A stretch of DNA of 28,734 nt from Purshia tridentata. Lineage: Eukaryota; Streptophyta; Magnoliopsida; Rosales; Rosaceae. Location of the stretch: assembly GCA_003254885.1 (NCBI GenBank), contig QANT01003408.1, positions 1-28,734 on the forward strand, in the 5' to 3' direction. Made by a program: the position numbers and the translations under genes. Below are positions 1 to 9,974 of the stretch, piece after piece. Position 1 is the stretch's first letter; every line of letters begins with the position of its first letter. The notes beneath the pieces are model-generated. The model made no database searches. It saw only the letters and a list, made by a program, of their open reading frames with translations, and was not told the DNA's origin.

Positions 1-499
1 CCTTTAGACATACATTCATACACTAGAAGCCTGTTTGAATTTTTAGCACAAAAACCAATTAACCTCACAAGGTTAAAATGGTTTACGCTCCCAATTGTTT
101 TAACTTCTTCTAAGAACCCAGTCACCCCTTGACCCACTCTATCTAACCGCTTTACCGCAATCCTTGTTGTGCCATCTGCTAGAACTCCTTTGAACACACT
201 TCCAAAACCTCCACTGCCAATAACTTCACTGAAATTCTCTGTTGCAACTGCCAAGTCATGGTATGAAAACCTCATGGGCAATCCCGGAACTAGCTCAATG
301 TCGTCCTCCTCGGTCTTCCTTTTCTTTCCAAGACAAATGTAAAGTGCAAAAATAGTGACACTCATAAGAATAAAAGTTATGATAATAGAAATGATATCTC
401 CTGCAGTTATAAGCAAAAATGAAGCCAATGAAAGTCCGGAGACTACAAGATAATATTTCTTTTTTGAATACAGTGGTTGCGTATATTAATTAAGGCCAT
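1..499 (-). CDS. Receptor-like protein kinase, 5' part (cut by window edge)
   Basis: Read from right to left, an open frame encodes a hydrophobic membrane segment (about 350-440), a basic stop-transfer stretch (GKKRK), a juxtamembrane segment ending RFSYHDL, and the start of a kinase domain. The glycine loop reads GSGGFGSVFKG and the ATP-binding lysine lies in IAVKRL. The frame is intact to base 1, just after the hinge-like LLVYE, so the activation and catalytic loops lie outside the window. There is no extracellular domain, which resembles the Arabidopsis At5g20050 type of short receptor-like kinase (family knowledge). The start is a problem. The ATG at 499-497, conserved in the second copy at 6614, is one base out of frame with the membrane segment, and an in-frame TAA lies just upstream of that segment. 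The first in-frame ATG is at 365, inside the membrane helix. It may be an early frameshift, an unseen intron or a sequence error. Confidence 0.6.
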
Positions 500-1078
500 G
501 ATTTCTGTAGAATGGTCCAATCGATCCCTATGCTCTCTGCTTTGCCTCTTGTAGCCCTTGTTGCAGATTGTTGGCGTGGCTGGAGTTAGAGAGAGATAAA
601 TGGCAAGAGCAAGACAAATGAATACTCATACTAAAATGTGGATGACCAACTTACAGAAACAAGGGACTTATAATTGGGAGATGATAATGGGTACATTCAT
701 ATATATGTAAGTATATATGAATTGATAATGGGTACGTTCATATATATGTAAGTATGAATGTAAATAGTATATTGTTAATGACTTAATGGCCGGCAAATAA
801 CTAGCCTTTTTTGTCAGTATTTTGGATGCAACTGTTAATCCAGTAGGACCAGTCCAGGCCGTACTATAAACAAAACTAAAATAAAGTAATTTGATTCAGC
901 ACGTGTTTGGCAAAGAAGATTCCCACTTGGACTTGTGTGGTGTAATTTGATTTTCAGCGTGCTGAATCATATATCAAAGTTTGAAAGGACAGCTGGATAA
1001 CATTTTGGAATCATATATCAAAGTTTGATTTCCAGCGTATTAACAAACACACCAAAAGGGTAAGTATAATTTGTACTG
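500..1078. other. Intergenic, upstream of the kinase
   Basis: AT-rich spacer. The part from 500 to about 660 matches the 5' flank of the second kinase copy (6615-6720), including a GAGAGAG stretch, so it is probably the leader or promoter of the duplicated kinase. The phrase GAATCATATATCAAAGTTTGA occurs twice (about 964-984 and 1008-1028). GATTCAGCACG near 893 is the inverse of CGTGCTGAATC near 958. No gene is seen. Confidence 0.5.
683..764. repeat. Direct tandem repeat, two 41-bp units
   Basis: Two adjacent units (683-723 and 724-764), each starting GATAATGGGTAC and continuing through TTCATATATATGTAAGTAT, differ by only a few bases. They lie upstream of the kinase gene at 1-499 and may affect its promoter, but no function is evident. 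Confidence 0.7.
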
Positions 1079-1640
1079 TAGGCTTATTATTTGGTTTATC
1101 CTAAAAAGTAATTCCAATTCTCATATTACACCATGATTTTGTTTTGTCTCACTTTTATCTCTAGAAATTAATTTTTTTATTATTTTATCCTATTCTATTT
1201 TTACAAATTTTTAAAATTAATTAAAAATAGTTCGAGACTCAAATAAATATACAGAAAATTTATACAAACTCGTCTTGACTAGTAATAATTTATTATGGGG
1301 CCAAATTACCAATTTTGGCTCCAATTATATTAAAATTTTAAGACTTAATACTTTGACCCCACAAATTTTCATGAAACACTTGGAAGAAAAATTTGTAATT
1401 TAACCCCATAGTAAATTAGTACTAGTTAGGACAAGTCCATAAGAATTTTTTGTATATTTTTCTGAATCTAAAGCTATTTTTAATTAATTTTCAAAATTTA
1501 TAAAAATAAAAAAATAGTAAACAAGGAATAAAATAATACACAAAAATTATTTTTCAAGGAAAAAAGTGATACAAAGAAACATCATGAATAATATGACAAT
1601 TCAAATTACTTTTAAGGGTAGGCCAAATAATAAGCCTTTT
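1079..1640. mobile_element. Foldback / MITE-like element with about 240-bp inverted arms
   Basis: The left arm (about 1079-1316) and right arm (about 1388-1640) are imperfect reverse complements over their whole length. The outer ends read AGGCTTATTATTTGG on the left and its exact complement CCAAATAATAAGCCT on the right. Inner blocks such as AAAATTAATTAAAAATAG and TATGGGG also pair. The loop is only about 70 bp and has no coding capacity. This is the form of a non-autonomous DNA transposon. The superfamily is uncertain: ACTG flanks both sides, but no long target-site duplication is clear. If transcribed, it would fold into a long hairpin. Confidence 0.75.
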
Positions 1641-2638
1641 AACTGCAATACCAGCTAAAGGGGTCTTTCAACTGTAATTCATAATTGGCTTTCAGTTTTA
1701 TGCCATATCCATATGTACAATCAAAATGGACCACTCCACTATAATTGATAATTCATTACAAGATTTCAGTTTATTGCATGTGTGAGTATTGAAGTATGTA
1801 TATACGAGTATTCTTCATAACTCTGCAACAGTTCTGAGCAGATTATATATGGTGCCAACATAAGGTCCATGGGAAGAGTATCTCCATTCTCCGCAAGCTA
1901 AAAGCATCTATCTATCCCAACTCTGTCCTCTAGGGTACAAAATTTGCTGTATCTTTTAATGTCCCACAGGCTACACATGTCAATGCCAATGTCTGCAATA
2001 ACTTCAAAACATTAAAATGCACATCCACCATTGCATACGATCTAGCACATGTACAGAGAGAGAGAGAGTTGCATATCAAACTGATAAGAGGGATGCTATG
2101 ATGAGTTAAACAAAAATACACAAGCAAACCAAATCTCACCAAGCTTATCTAGTATATCCTAATATCAAACCCAATTACAGCACAAGGTTGGGGAATAAAG
2201 TATGTTTGTAGGATTAGGGACTCTTTAAAAAATTGTAAGTCTATTAAATTCATAGGAAATTTGGTGAAATTATGTTATGATTAATTGCACACATCTTCTA
2301 AGTACAGTCTGGTGATCAATGTTGACTATAGAACCTTCCAAACAGGCGAAATCAGTCTCTCCCCCATTGACTTTTATTTGGGAAATTCGCGTTTGAATAG
2401 TTATTGGAAAATGCTGCTTCTCGTACTATTAATTATAAGCCACATGATTTTTCTTTCTATTCAACTTACCGATTTTCTCTCGTCCGTATTATATCTTCTT
2501 AGTTTCAACTTCAAGCCTACCTTCTTTGACCCATTCAAAGCAACCCATCATACTACTATTAATATATTATTGCCTACACCACATTCTCCCTCTAAAACCT
2601 CCAAATTTGGTAACCAATAGCAAGCCCACCATTGAAAC
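1641..2638. other. Intergenic, no gene recognised
   Basis: AT-rich spacer with a short (GA)n microsatellite at about 2055-2068. The open frames present have no recognisable domain, biased composition or splice context. Nothing else stands out. Confidence 0.5.
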
Positions 2639-2933
2639 TGTTGGCGTGAGTTATTTAGGAGTTAATTAGGAATGTATTAATTGATGGATTTCCTACCGTA
2701 ATTAGAATTAGATTTACCTCCAAGACCTGATGTATTATATATATGTGCCTCCCACGAGGAGAAGAATATATCAAAAAATTTGTTCAAAGAAATTTCACAT
2801 CGAAAATATGAGGACTTTATTAGTAGTTTATAGAAATTTAAGCTATTGCTCTCATTACTAATTGGTTTTGAAATGGATATCTAGATTCTTTTAAAATTCT
2901 CATAAATACTTTTAGCATGACATCAGAGCAGGG
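2639..2933 (+). mobile_element. Copia-type LTR plus primer-binding-site remnant
   Basis: A 279-bp block starts TGTTGG (2639) and ends in CA (2917). It has a central TATA-like ATTATATATATG followed by GCCTCCCACGAGGAG, which is how a short plant Copia LTR is arranged. It is followed at once by TGACATCAGAGCAGG (2918-2932), two bases from TGGTATCAGAGCAGG, the typical site complementary to initiator tRNA-Met in plant Copia elements (established knowledge). No gag-pol coding sequence follows, so this is a 5' LTR stub left after deletion. The exact 5' boundary is inferred. Confidence 0.55.
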
Positions 2934-3800
2934 AGCGATCTTTTGCTTTCTACTCTGCCTCTAGAAATATAATACTTAAACTTAATATATAATGTAAGAA
3001 ATCATATTCTAATATTATTATTATAATGCATAAGTCCTGAACATATGACAATGAAATCTTATATTCAATCTCAAGCCTCAAATTCGCACAGAAAGAGAGA
3101 GGCCAAGTAAAACAAGCGAAAATTTGTCAGCACAAAGGGTCTCACAGCATATTTAAATAAAGGGTAATTTAGTCTTTTTTACCAAAAAGGTTATAAATGT
3201 TTATCATGGGAATTGAGGGTTAAAAAAGGGAAAAATTAGGGTCCCATCCTTAGTAGGAGTCCATTTGTGATTAATATCTACTGTTTCTTTTTTTTTAAGG
3301 TCAGATCATTTGATTTATGACATGTCAGCACTAATTTGACATGTCAAATTTTTTATTTTTAAAAAATGTAAATTATATATGTTCGTTGACAGAAATAACC
3401 TTTCATGTCAGATTTTTTATTTTTTAAAAATATAAATTATATTCTTACAGTTGAATCAACTATTTGAATTTTGAATGTGGTAGGTCTTTATCTGATCTTT
3501 TAGAGCACGTACATTTTTGCATAAGGTTTTCCTCCCATTATTTGTTGGTGCTTTTCATCCCCATTTGCAATCGTTATTCTGTTTTTGCTTCTTTATTTGA
3601 CATCGTTCTTCTATGGGTTATGTCTCCATTTGCCATTTTTCTTGTGTTTTGGAAGGTTTGCTTTTATATGAATTTCAGTTTCTCGTTTATTTATTTTTCC
3701 ATGGATTTCTTCTTCTTTCTTGGGTTGGGTGTTTAGTTAAACGTTATTGTACATGGTTTGTTAATTATAAATAATATATTCGAACTTGTTGCTTACTTCT
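2934..3800. other. Intergenic, AT-rich, no gene recognised
   Basis: Low-complexity spacer. A motif of the form CATGTCA, then T/A runs, then AATTATAT recurs around 3335-3380 and 3405-3440, a short degenerate direct repeat. The open frame at 3464-3736 is hydrophobic only because it is T-rich, and it matches nothing recognisable. Confidence 0.5.
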
Positions 3801-3918
3801 TAGTTGGGTACAAGGTGATTGGTACACCTTCAAATTGTTGGGCACAAGGTGATATTGTTGGGTACACAGTGATGGGTACACTCTCAAATTGTTGGGTACA
3901 AGGTGATGGGTTACACCA
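3801..3918. repeat. Degenerate minisatellite, GTTGGGTACAAGGTGAT units
   Basis: About four variable copies of a unit built from GTTGGGTACAAGGTGAT and GGGTACAC, with TCAAATT linkers, follow one another. Units differ by small indels and by GGGCACAAGG for GGGTACAAGG. No coding sequence or known function. Confidence 0.6.
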
Positions 3919-5449
3919 AGACTAATAATGAAATTTTTATTAATTTACTCAGGTACTCCTTCAGTTTAATATTTTAGATATTAATTGATAAATTAAAAAA
4001 TATGAGAAAAATATAAATTGATATACACTAGCGGCAAAACCAATCAACCATATATGGGAACAATAGCAAATATAAAAAAAGAAATTGGTACATACCCTTA
4101 TGACAAGGGTGTACCCACTACCCCACCCCCTCTCGTGGTTCCAATCCTTGCCTCGCTAAACCATCTAACTGATGGTTTAGGCATCCAAGAAAAAATGGGT
4201 ACAAACCAAGTCATAGAAATCTATAGGTTGTAGTTGTAGAATTTGAAATTCAAAAAACTCAATCAAAATATCTTAGATAAGGGAAATTTAAAATTTTGAT
4301 GGCAGCCTAATATGTAGGGATAAAATAAAAAATATTATAATGGTAGCCAATGTAATTAATAGTAACTCAATTGGTAAATTCATACTGATGTGGCCATTTG
4401 CATTTGATATGGCAAATTAAAACTGGACCTCAATCAGAAATTATATATGCAGTCGGTATTAATCTAAATTAAAAGGGAGTGGGTACTGTTATCAAAATAC
4501 CCCTTAAGTTATTTGGGCATTAATACATCTTATGTTTACCTACAAATGTTTATTTGATGCCCCCTTACCTGTTGAACATTCGATTAATGATGCAATTTTC
4601 GACAGAGGTTTAGAATGCCAAACTTGTAAATTTCATTAGCCAACCTGCAGCAAACTAAAATTGATTTAAACATAATTGTTAGAGTGGAAATACCATTCCA
4701 AAACCTCTAGCAAGACTAGCATGTGCACCTCACCGTCTCATGGAACTAATTCTCATTAGCTAGCAATTCAGAGAAACCATTGTCTCCCAAAGGGAGGGTA
4801 ATGATCACTAGCTCATTGAACACAAATCACAACCAGATATTATGTAGGGTAATGATCAAAAGCTCATTGAAATAATGATCACAAGCTCATTGAAAACAAT
4901 CAAAATGATACAAGAGCAAGGTTTAACTCCCCAGACAATGATTGAGACAGTGCTGGAAAAAAAAATGAGCTTAAACTTAATTTTCTAGCATAAAGTCATT
5001 GCTAATTGAACCTAAAACATGAAAAAACAGATTCCCACATTGTTTGACTAAAAGTTATAGATCAATTTTAGTTTAGGTCTAATTAATGTTTGGTTGGTTG
5101 CTAATCATTTCAAGAATAATTTAACGTCTATAGCTAGCTGCCCTCTATACTATGATACTTCATTAGTTCATTGGAGCACATGGTTCTTCTTGCTTGATAA
5201 TTAAGCTAAAGCGTTTATGGGGAAGTAGTGGGAATGAACCAAGTGACATTGCAAACTCATATTCAACTATCTTGTCAGATTGCAGTCGTAATCCAATTGC
5301 TGGCAGGCTCAACTTGCACTTGAATTCATATGTAGAAAATTTATATAGTTGACCACATGCAAACTTAATGAATTTATGATTTTGTTTGCAAACAGGGATA
5401 TATAACAAATGAAAATTTCAAAATACTCTATGTTCTCTTTACCTTATTT
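3919..5449. other. Intergenic, with a triplicated short repeat
   Basis: AT-rich spacer downstream of the kinase pseudogene. The motif AATGATCA, two variable bases, then AGCTCATTGA occurs three times (about 4800-4820, 4851-4871 and 4874-4894). Minus-strand open frames at 4018-4233 (plus) and 5163-5408 (minus) are short and match no family I recognise. The second lies just 3' of the kinase pseudogene and could be part of its 3' UTR. Confidence 0.4.
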
Positions 5450-6614
5450 TCATCTTGGAGCAGAAAGAATAGATTCTTGTGGTGCCACAGAAATAATGTA
5501 ATCATTTACTGCAGAAGACGAAGCCATTGCATAAGTAAGCTTATAGGTGATGTCCGGATCAACTTCCATATCTCCTTGCAAGGCCTTCACTACTGATGAC
5601 ATGAGAGGCCCTTCTTGTGTAATCATTCTGCAAACACCAAATTCCAATCCTGATCATCCTCACCACTTCTTCCCTATAATTTTGCTTACCTTTCCACAAT
5701 ATCAATCAGTCCATCCTCTTCAGCCTTCTTCTACAACATGTGAAGTAAATGGAAGCTAGACTCTGACCGTGAAAGATCCACATTTCTCCTTTAGGCAACT
5801 ATTTCAAGAAGAACAATTCCAAAGCTTTGTACGTAAACTTTAACAGTGACTATTGATTGCTGCACCTCAGGAGCAAGATACCCAGGAGTTCCTCTAATTC
5901 TGGTTAGCACTTGGTTCTCATCTCTTGCAATTAGCTTCGACAACCAAAAAGCAGAAACTTTGGCATTGAAACTTTCAACCAAGCAAATGATATGCGGTTT
6001 TATATCCAGGTGTATTATCTTCTGTCGACAGTCTTCATGAAGATAAGCCAGCCCTTTGGCTATTTCAAGTATAATCTTCTTTCGAGTTTGCCAATCTAGA
6101 CAATTTATCTGCTCTGATCTCTTGGAATCCAACTGTCTAAAGACCCATTAGTTATATACTCATATACCAAACCAATCAACCTTACAAGGTTAAAATAGTG
6201 CTGGCTCCCAATTGTTTCAACTTAACCTAGGAACCCCCTCATCTCCTGACCTCTGTTATCCAACTTCTTTACTGCAATCCTTGTGCCATCGACCACAACT
6301 CACACAAAGCATCTGCTGCCAAGTTCTTCCTTAAAATCCTCTGTTGCAACTTGCAAGTCAACATATGAAAACCTTAAGATAGGCATGCCACTATGCCAGG
6401 AACTCGCTCAATATCGTCGTCCACTTCCTCCAATTCTGTCTTCCTTATCGTCACATTGTTTACAAAAGTTACAACTATTACAAGATGGCACCACCTATTA
6501 CAAGAATTGTTACAGTATCAATAAAATATCCTATTACAAAGAATATTACAATCACAATTCCTAACCATATATTGAAGTTTCGTCGTCCTGTAAACCAGTT
6601 GTGTATAAGGCCAT
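5450..6614 (-). pseudogene. Receptor-like kinase pseudogene, second copy
   Basis: This is a degraded homologue of the kinase at 1-499. In order from 6614 it has an ATG, a membrane segment in a shifted frame, an acidic juxtamembrane stretch, RFSYVDL, a ruined glycine loop followed by TGA, IAVKKL with the lysine kept, a TAA, then a new frame (6132-5791) with the C-lobe: GLAYLHEDC, HLDIKPH, AFWLSKLIARDE, GTPGYLAPE and IVLLEIVA followed by a stop. Pieces of the C-terminal lobe and tail (IWCLQND, then MEVDPDITY, ending LSAPR at 5450) follow in another frame. The DFG aspartate and glycine are replaced (AFW) and the catalytic-loop asparagine is His. With several stops, frameshifts and deletions, it cannot make an active kinase. 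Its tail is useful as a guide to the missing end of the edge-truncated copy. Confidence 0.88.
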
Positions 6615-6948
6615 GATTTCTTTAAATAAGTCCACTCCCTAGGCTCTGCCTCTTGTAACAGAATGCTGGCTGGATTTAGAAAGAGAGAAGGAGAGGGCAA
6701 GATTTATTATAGTAAAACATACTAATATATCACCCACGAGTTTGAATGAGTGAACTAGTGTTGGAGATACCATACATGATCAGTGATCAGAAGATTCTAA
6801 ATTGAATTGTATAAAACAAAATTCTCTCCATTGAAGAATGGTATGGTTACAAGCACAAAAATGAACAAGAAAATTCAAAAACATTTCTAAATGAGATGAA
6901 GACAAATAATTTTCTTGACTGTAGAACAGTATAAGTTAGAACCTCTGT
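6615..6948. other. Intergenic between kinase pseudogene and PPR gene
   Basis: The right end of the kinase duplication (about 6615-6720) resembles 500-660. The rest is AT-rich and would be the 3' flank of the PPR gene. No gene is seen. Confidence 0.5.
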
Positions 6949-8934
6949 TTACCAGTAATCTCCGCAAGAACACTTCCCACTTTTAAAGTGGTGAAATCTA
7001 CTAGCATCACGTACAATAATTTCTCGGTTTTTTATTTGAGATATGTACTTAATAGCAACATGACAATCAATGCACACGCGCAAGTTCTTCATCACCCTTA
7101 CTGGTACACCTTCAGGAGTGTTCATTAAGGCAAAAGCAATAGCCAACTTTTCACTATGGTGTGCCAAGTTGTATTCTTTCTCCTCGTTATCCATGTCATG
7201 CAAAACAGATCCAGTATCAGGCACATAACCATGCAACTTCAACTCTGACGTTAGTTCTTTAAGATACAAATCAATTGACATAGACTGTGGATGGGATTTA
7301 TCACCCATACAGAACTGGTGAACTTGATTTTTAACTTCCAGCCAGCTTATACCTGGCTCCTTCTTGACCTGTCTATCTCTCATGGCTTTCCTCACCTCAG
7401 AAACATCATGCCACCTTCTAGCTGAAGCATGAATGTTTGAGAGCAGTACATAGGAAGCTGAGTCCTCTGGATCTTGCCTAAGAACTTCTTCAGCAATCCT
7501 TTTTGCGACGTCTGCATTCTTGTGGATTTTACATGCGGATAACAAAGTTTTCCATATGATAGCATCTGCTTTAACAGGCATTGATCTGATCATTGCCTCG
7601 GCTTCCTCCAAACAGCCAGACCGGCCAAGCAGGTCAACCATACATGTATAGTGTTCTAGTTGAGGCTTCAGTCCATACTTTTCTACCATTAAGTCAAAGA
7701 CCTCGATTCCTTTCTCCTTCAATCCACAATGACTGCAGGCATAAAGCAGGCTCAAGAAAGTAACATCATTTGCCTCCAATTCTTCCTGCTCCATCTGTTC
7801 AAACAGCTCAATGGCTTTCTCTCCTCGTCCATGAAACCCATAAGCAGTAATCATGGAACTCCATAACACAGCATCTGCACCTTCACTTTCCATGAAAGCT
7901 TTCAGAGAATCTTCAAGACACCCACATCTTGAATACATGCTAACTAATGAACTAATCACCGCAACAACAGAGCTAGCCCCACCTTTAATCGCTTCAGCAT
8001 GAATCTGCTGACCCTGTCCAAGTGTTGCCAATTCCGAACATGAACTAATAACACTCACATATGTGACCTTATCAGGTCTAAATCCTGCTATTTTCATCAT
8101 ATTATACTGATCTAACACTTCCTCAGAATGCCCATTTTGGGCTTTTCCCGCAATCAGCGTATTCCAAGCAACCACATTGCGAATTGGCATTGATTTAATT
8201 ACTTTTTCTCCTTCTACCAACCTACCAGACTTCATATACATATGAGCCAAAGAGCTCCCAACAACCAAATTGAACTCAAACCCGCATTTCATCACATAAG
8301 CGTGAACCTGACGCCCTGGGTGCAATGCTCTCAAACCTGCACACCCCCTAAGAACACTACCCAATGTGAACTCATCAGGCAAAAACTCCAACTCATGCAT
8401 TTCCGAAAACAAACTCAAACCCTCTTCATTAAATTCAAACTGGGTCAAACCTGTGACCATCGCATTCCACGTAGCCACATTCCGTTCAGGCATTTCATTA
8501 AACACCTTTTGGGCACTTTCCAAATCACCTTTTTGCACATACCCATTAATCAAAATGTTACAAGACATGATATTTCTCCTTGGAAGATGACCAAACAGAG
8601 TTATAGCTGCCTGCAATTCTCCAACTTTGGAGTAGAGGTTTAGGAGGTGATTTGATATGAACTTGTCTGAGGAACACCCAGATGTGACTATCAAAGAGTG
8701 GAGCTGTTTTCCTAATGGAAGTGACTTGCTGGGTATGCATGCTTGGAGGAGGTGTGAGAAGAGAGATGGTTCTGACCATATCTCGGATTTGAATCTCTCA
8801 AAGGCTTCTTTGATATGTCCTTTGGAGCAGAGGTTAGTGAATTGTTCTGAGAGAGCTTTGGAAGTGTTTGTGGAGAAAGAGCGTGAGGTTGGGATGTGTA
8901 CGGTGTTGAATAGGGTACACAAGGACTTGCCCAT
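6949..8934 (-). CDS. DYW-type pentatricopeptide repeat protein (At2g41080-like)
   Basis: An intact, intronless 661-aa PPR protein of the PLS subclass. The N terminus is rich in Ser, Thr and Arg and lacks acids, as in organellar (probably mitochondrial) targeting sequences. Tandem 31-36-aa repeats fill about residues 55-480, with typical WNAMVTG-, YSKVG- and PDEFTLGSVL-like segments. An E region follows (about 485-565), then a complete DYW domain to the C terminus. The deaminase-like zinc site is visible: HSEK at 593-596, CIDCH at 621-625, CSC at 655-657, and the terminal DYW. Family members bind specific organellar transcripts and carry out C-to-U editing. The target here cannot be read without decoding the repeats. 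The closest Arabidopsis match from memory is At2g41080. The start is the only sensible Met, with no upstream exon needed. Confidence 0.93.
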   Translation of the reverse strand: MGKSLCTLFNTVHIPTSRSFSTNTSKALSEQFTNLCSKGHIKEAFERFKSEIWSEPSLFSHLLQACIPSKSLPLGKQLHSLIVTSGCSSDKFISNHLLNLYSKVGELQAAITLFGHLPRRNIMSCNILINGYVQKGDLESAQKVFNEMPERNVATWNAMVTGLTQFEFNEEGLSLFSEMHELEFLPDEFTLGSVLRGCAGLRALHPGRQVHAYVMKCGFEFNLVVGSSLAHMYMKSGRLVEGEKVIKSMPIRNVVAWNTLIAGKAQNGHSEEVLDQYNMMKIAGFRPDKVTYVSVISSCSELATLGQGQQIHAEAIKGGASSVVAVISSLVSMYSRCGCLEDSLKAFMESEGADAVLWSSMITAYGFHGRGEKAIELFEQMEQEELEANDVTFLSLLYACSHCGLKEKGIEVFDLMVEKYGLKPQLEHYTCMVDLLGRSGCLEEAEAMIRSMPVKADAIIWKTLLSACKIHKNADVAKRIAEEVLRQDPEDSASYVLLSNIHASARRWHDVSEVRKAMRDRQVKKEPGISWLEVKNQVHQFCMGDKSHPQSMSIDLYLKELTSELKLHGYVPDTGSVLHDMDNEEKEYNLAHHSEKLAIAFALMNTPEGVPVRVMKNLRVCIDCHVAIKYISQIKNREIIVRDASRFHHFKSGKCSCGDYW

Positions 8935-9974
8935 ACATCTGACTCGCCGTGACGGGTTGTCTTGAAAAATGCAAGGAATTTATGAACGAATGTATATGAC
9001 TCTGGTGAAATCTTTGTTTTTTCTTATTCTCTTTTTCATATGTTTTTGTCTTTCATCAAAACCGGTGTCTCACGGTTGGCTCAAGTTGTTGGCGAAGAAC
9101 AAGGATTCGTTACCCAGTTTTATATCCATTTTTTTATCACTTCTTCTCCTTTATTTCTCTCACTACTCTCTATTTGATGACTAGATTAAGAAATGTTAAA
9201 TAAATGGATAGGAAAATGGGTAGGAGATCTTTGACCGTGGGAGAAGATAGAATAATTACTTGGGACTAAAATAAGTTTAGAGTCAGATTTTTTTCGATGC
9301 GTTTACACCCACTTTGGGCCGAGTTACACGGCCGGATCCAGAATCGAGCATGCCTATGGAAGGGAGGGTCTGGAAGCTTGTCAAACTAGAGTAATCCCAC
9401 ACTTTTTTCAAGGAAATCACATAAGACAAGGATCTTAATTGGATTTGGAAATCAATATGGCAGGTTTAAGAGAAGACTTGGGCGTGAAGAAAAGCAAGCC
9501 AAGAGTCCATGTTCAAGAAGAAGAGGGATTTCCAAAAGCCGTAGAGTTTTGTTCAATATAGATAAGAGACAATGACGCAAGAAGAGCTCTCAACACATCT
9601 CTCACAACACACCATCTAGGGTTATATCTTTACAGAGAAACCACTCAATGCGTGACTTCTGTAGTGCAAAACTGAGGGAATTGAATAGAGCTAAAGTGCT
9701 CAGTGAACCCACAGCATTGCCGCCGAATACAAAGTCCCTTAACTTGATATACAAATAATCAGTTCATTATATATACATACACAGAGAACACAGCCACTTA
9801 CCAGTTCAAGCCTGCACAGAGTCATAGGGAATTGTCATAGAAACCAAAGGCCCAAGTATATTTGGTCATTCCACATACAGTACTTTACATATGACAAAAA
9901 AAATTACAGCTTTTATACATTTAACCAATTACAGATGTTTAACTAAGTGTCAATGACAGTATGACTTCCACTAC
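8935..9974. other. Intergenic between PPR gene and FTSH2
   Basis: The left part is the PPR 5' flank. The part nearest 9974 is probably the FTSH2 3' UTR. The middle (about 9230-9720) is less AT-rich than other spacers and contains TATAGATAAGAGAC near 9559 and CACACCATCTAGGGTTATA near 9608, which could be remnants of an LTR or of an old transcript. No coding sequence or clear repeat boundary was found. Confidence 0.35.

Noticed and set aside
2285..3736. Plus-strand open frames at 2285-2620 and 3464-3736
   Set aside because: T-rich, hydrophobic by composition, no recognised domain; the first ends just before an LTR.
5163..5408. 81-aa minus-strand open frame 3' of the kinase pseudogene
   Set aside because: Not recognisable as any domain; more likely the 3' flank of the pseudogene. 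Kept only as a remark in the spacer entry.
8242..8965. Plus-strand open frames across the PPR gene
   Set aside because: They are antisense shadows of a strongly conserved PPR coding frame and have no domain of their own.
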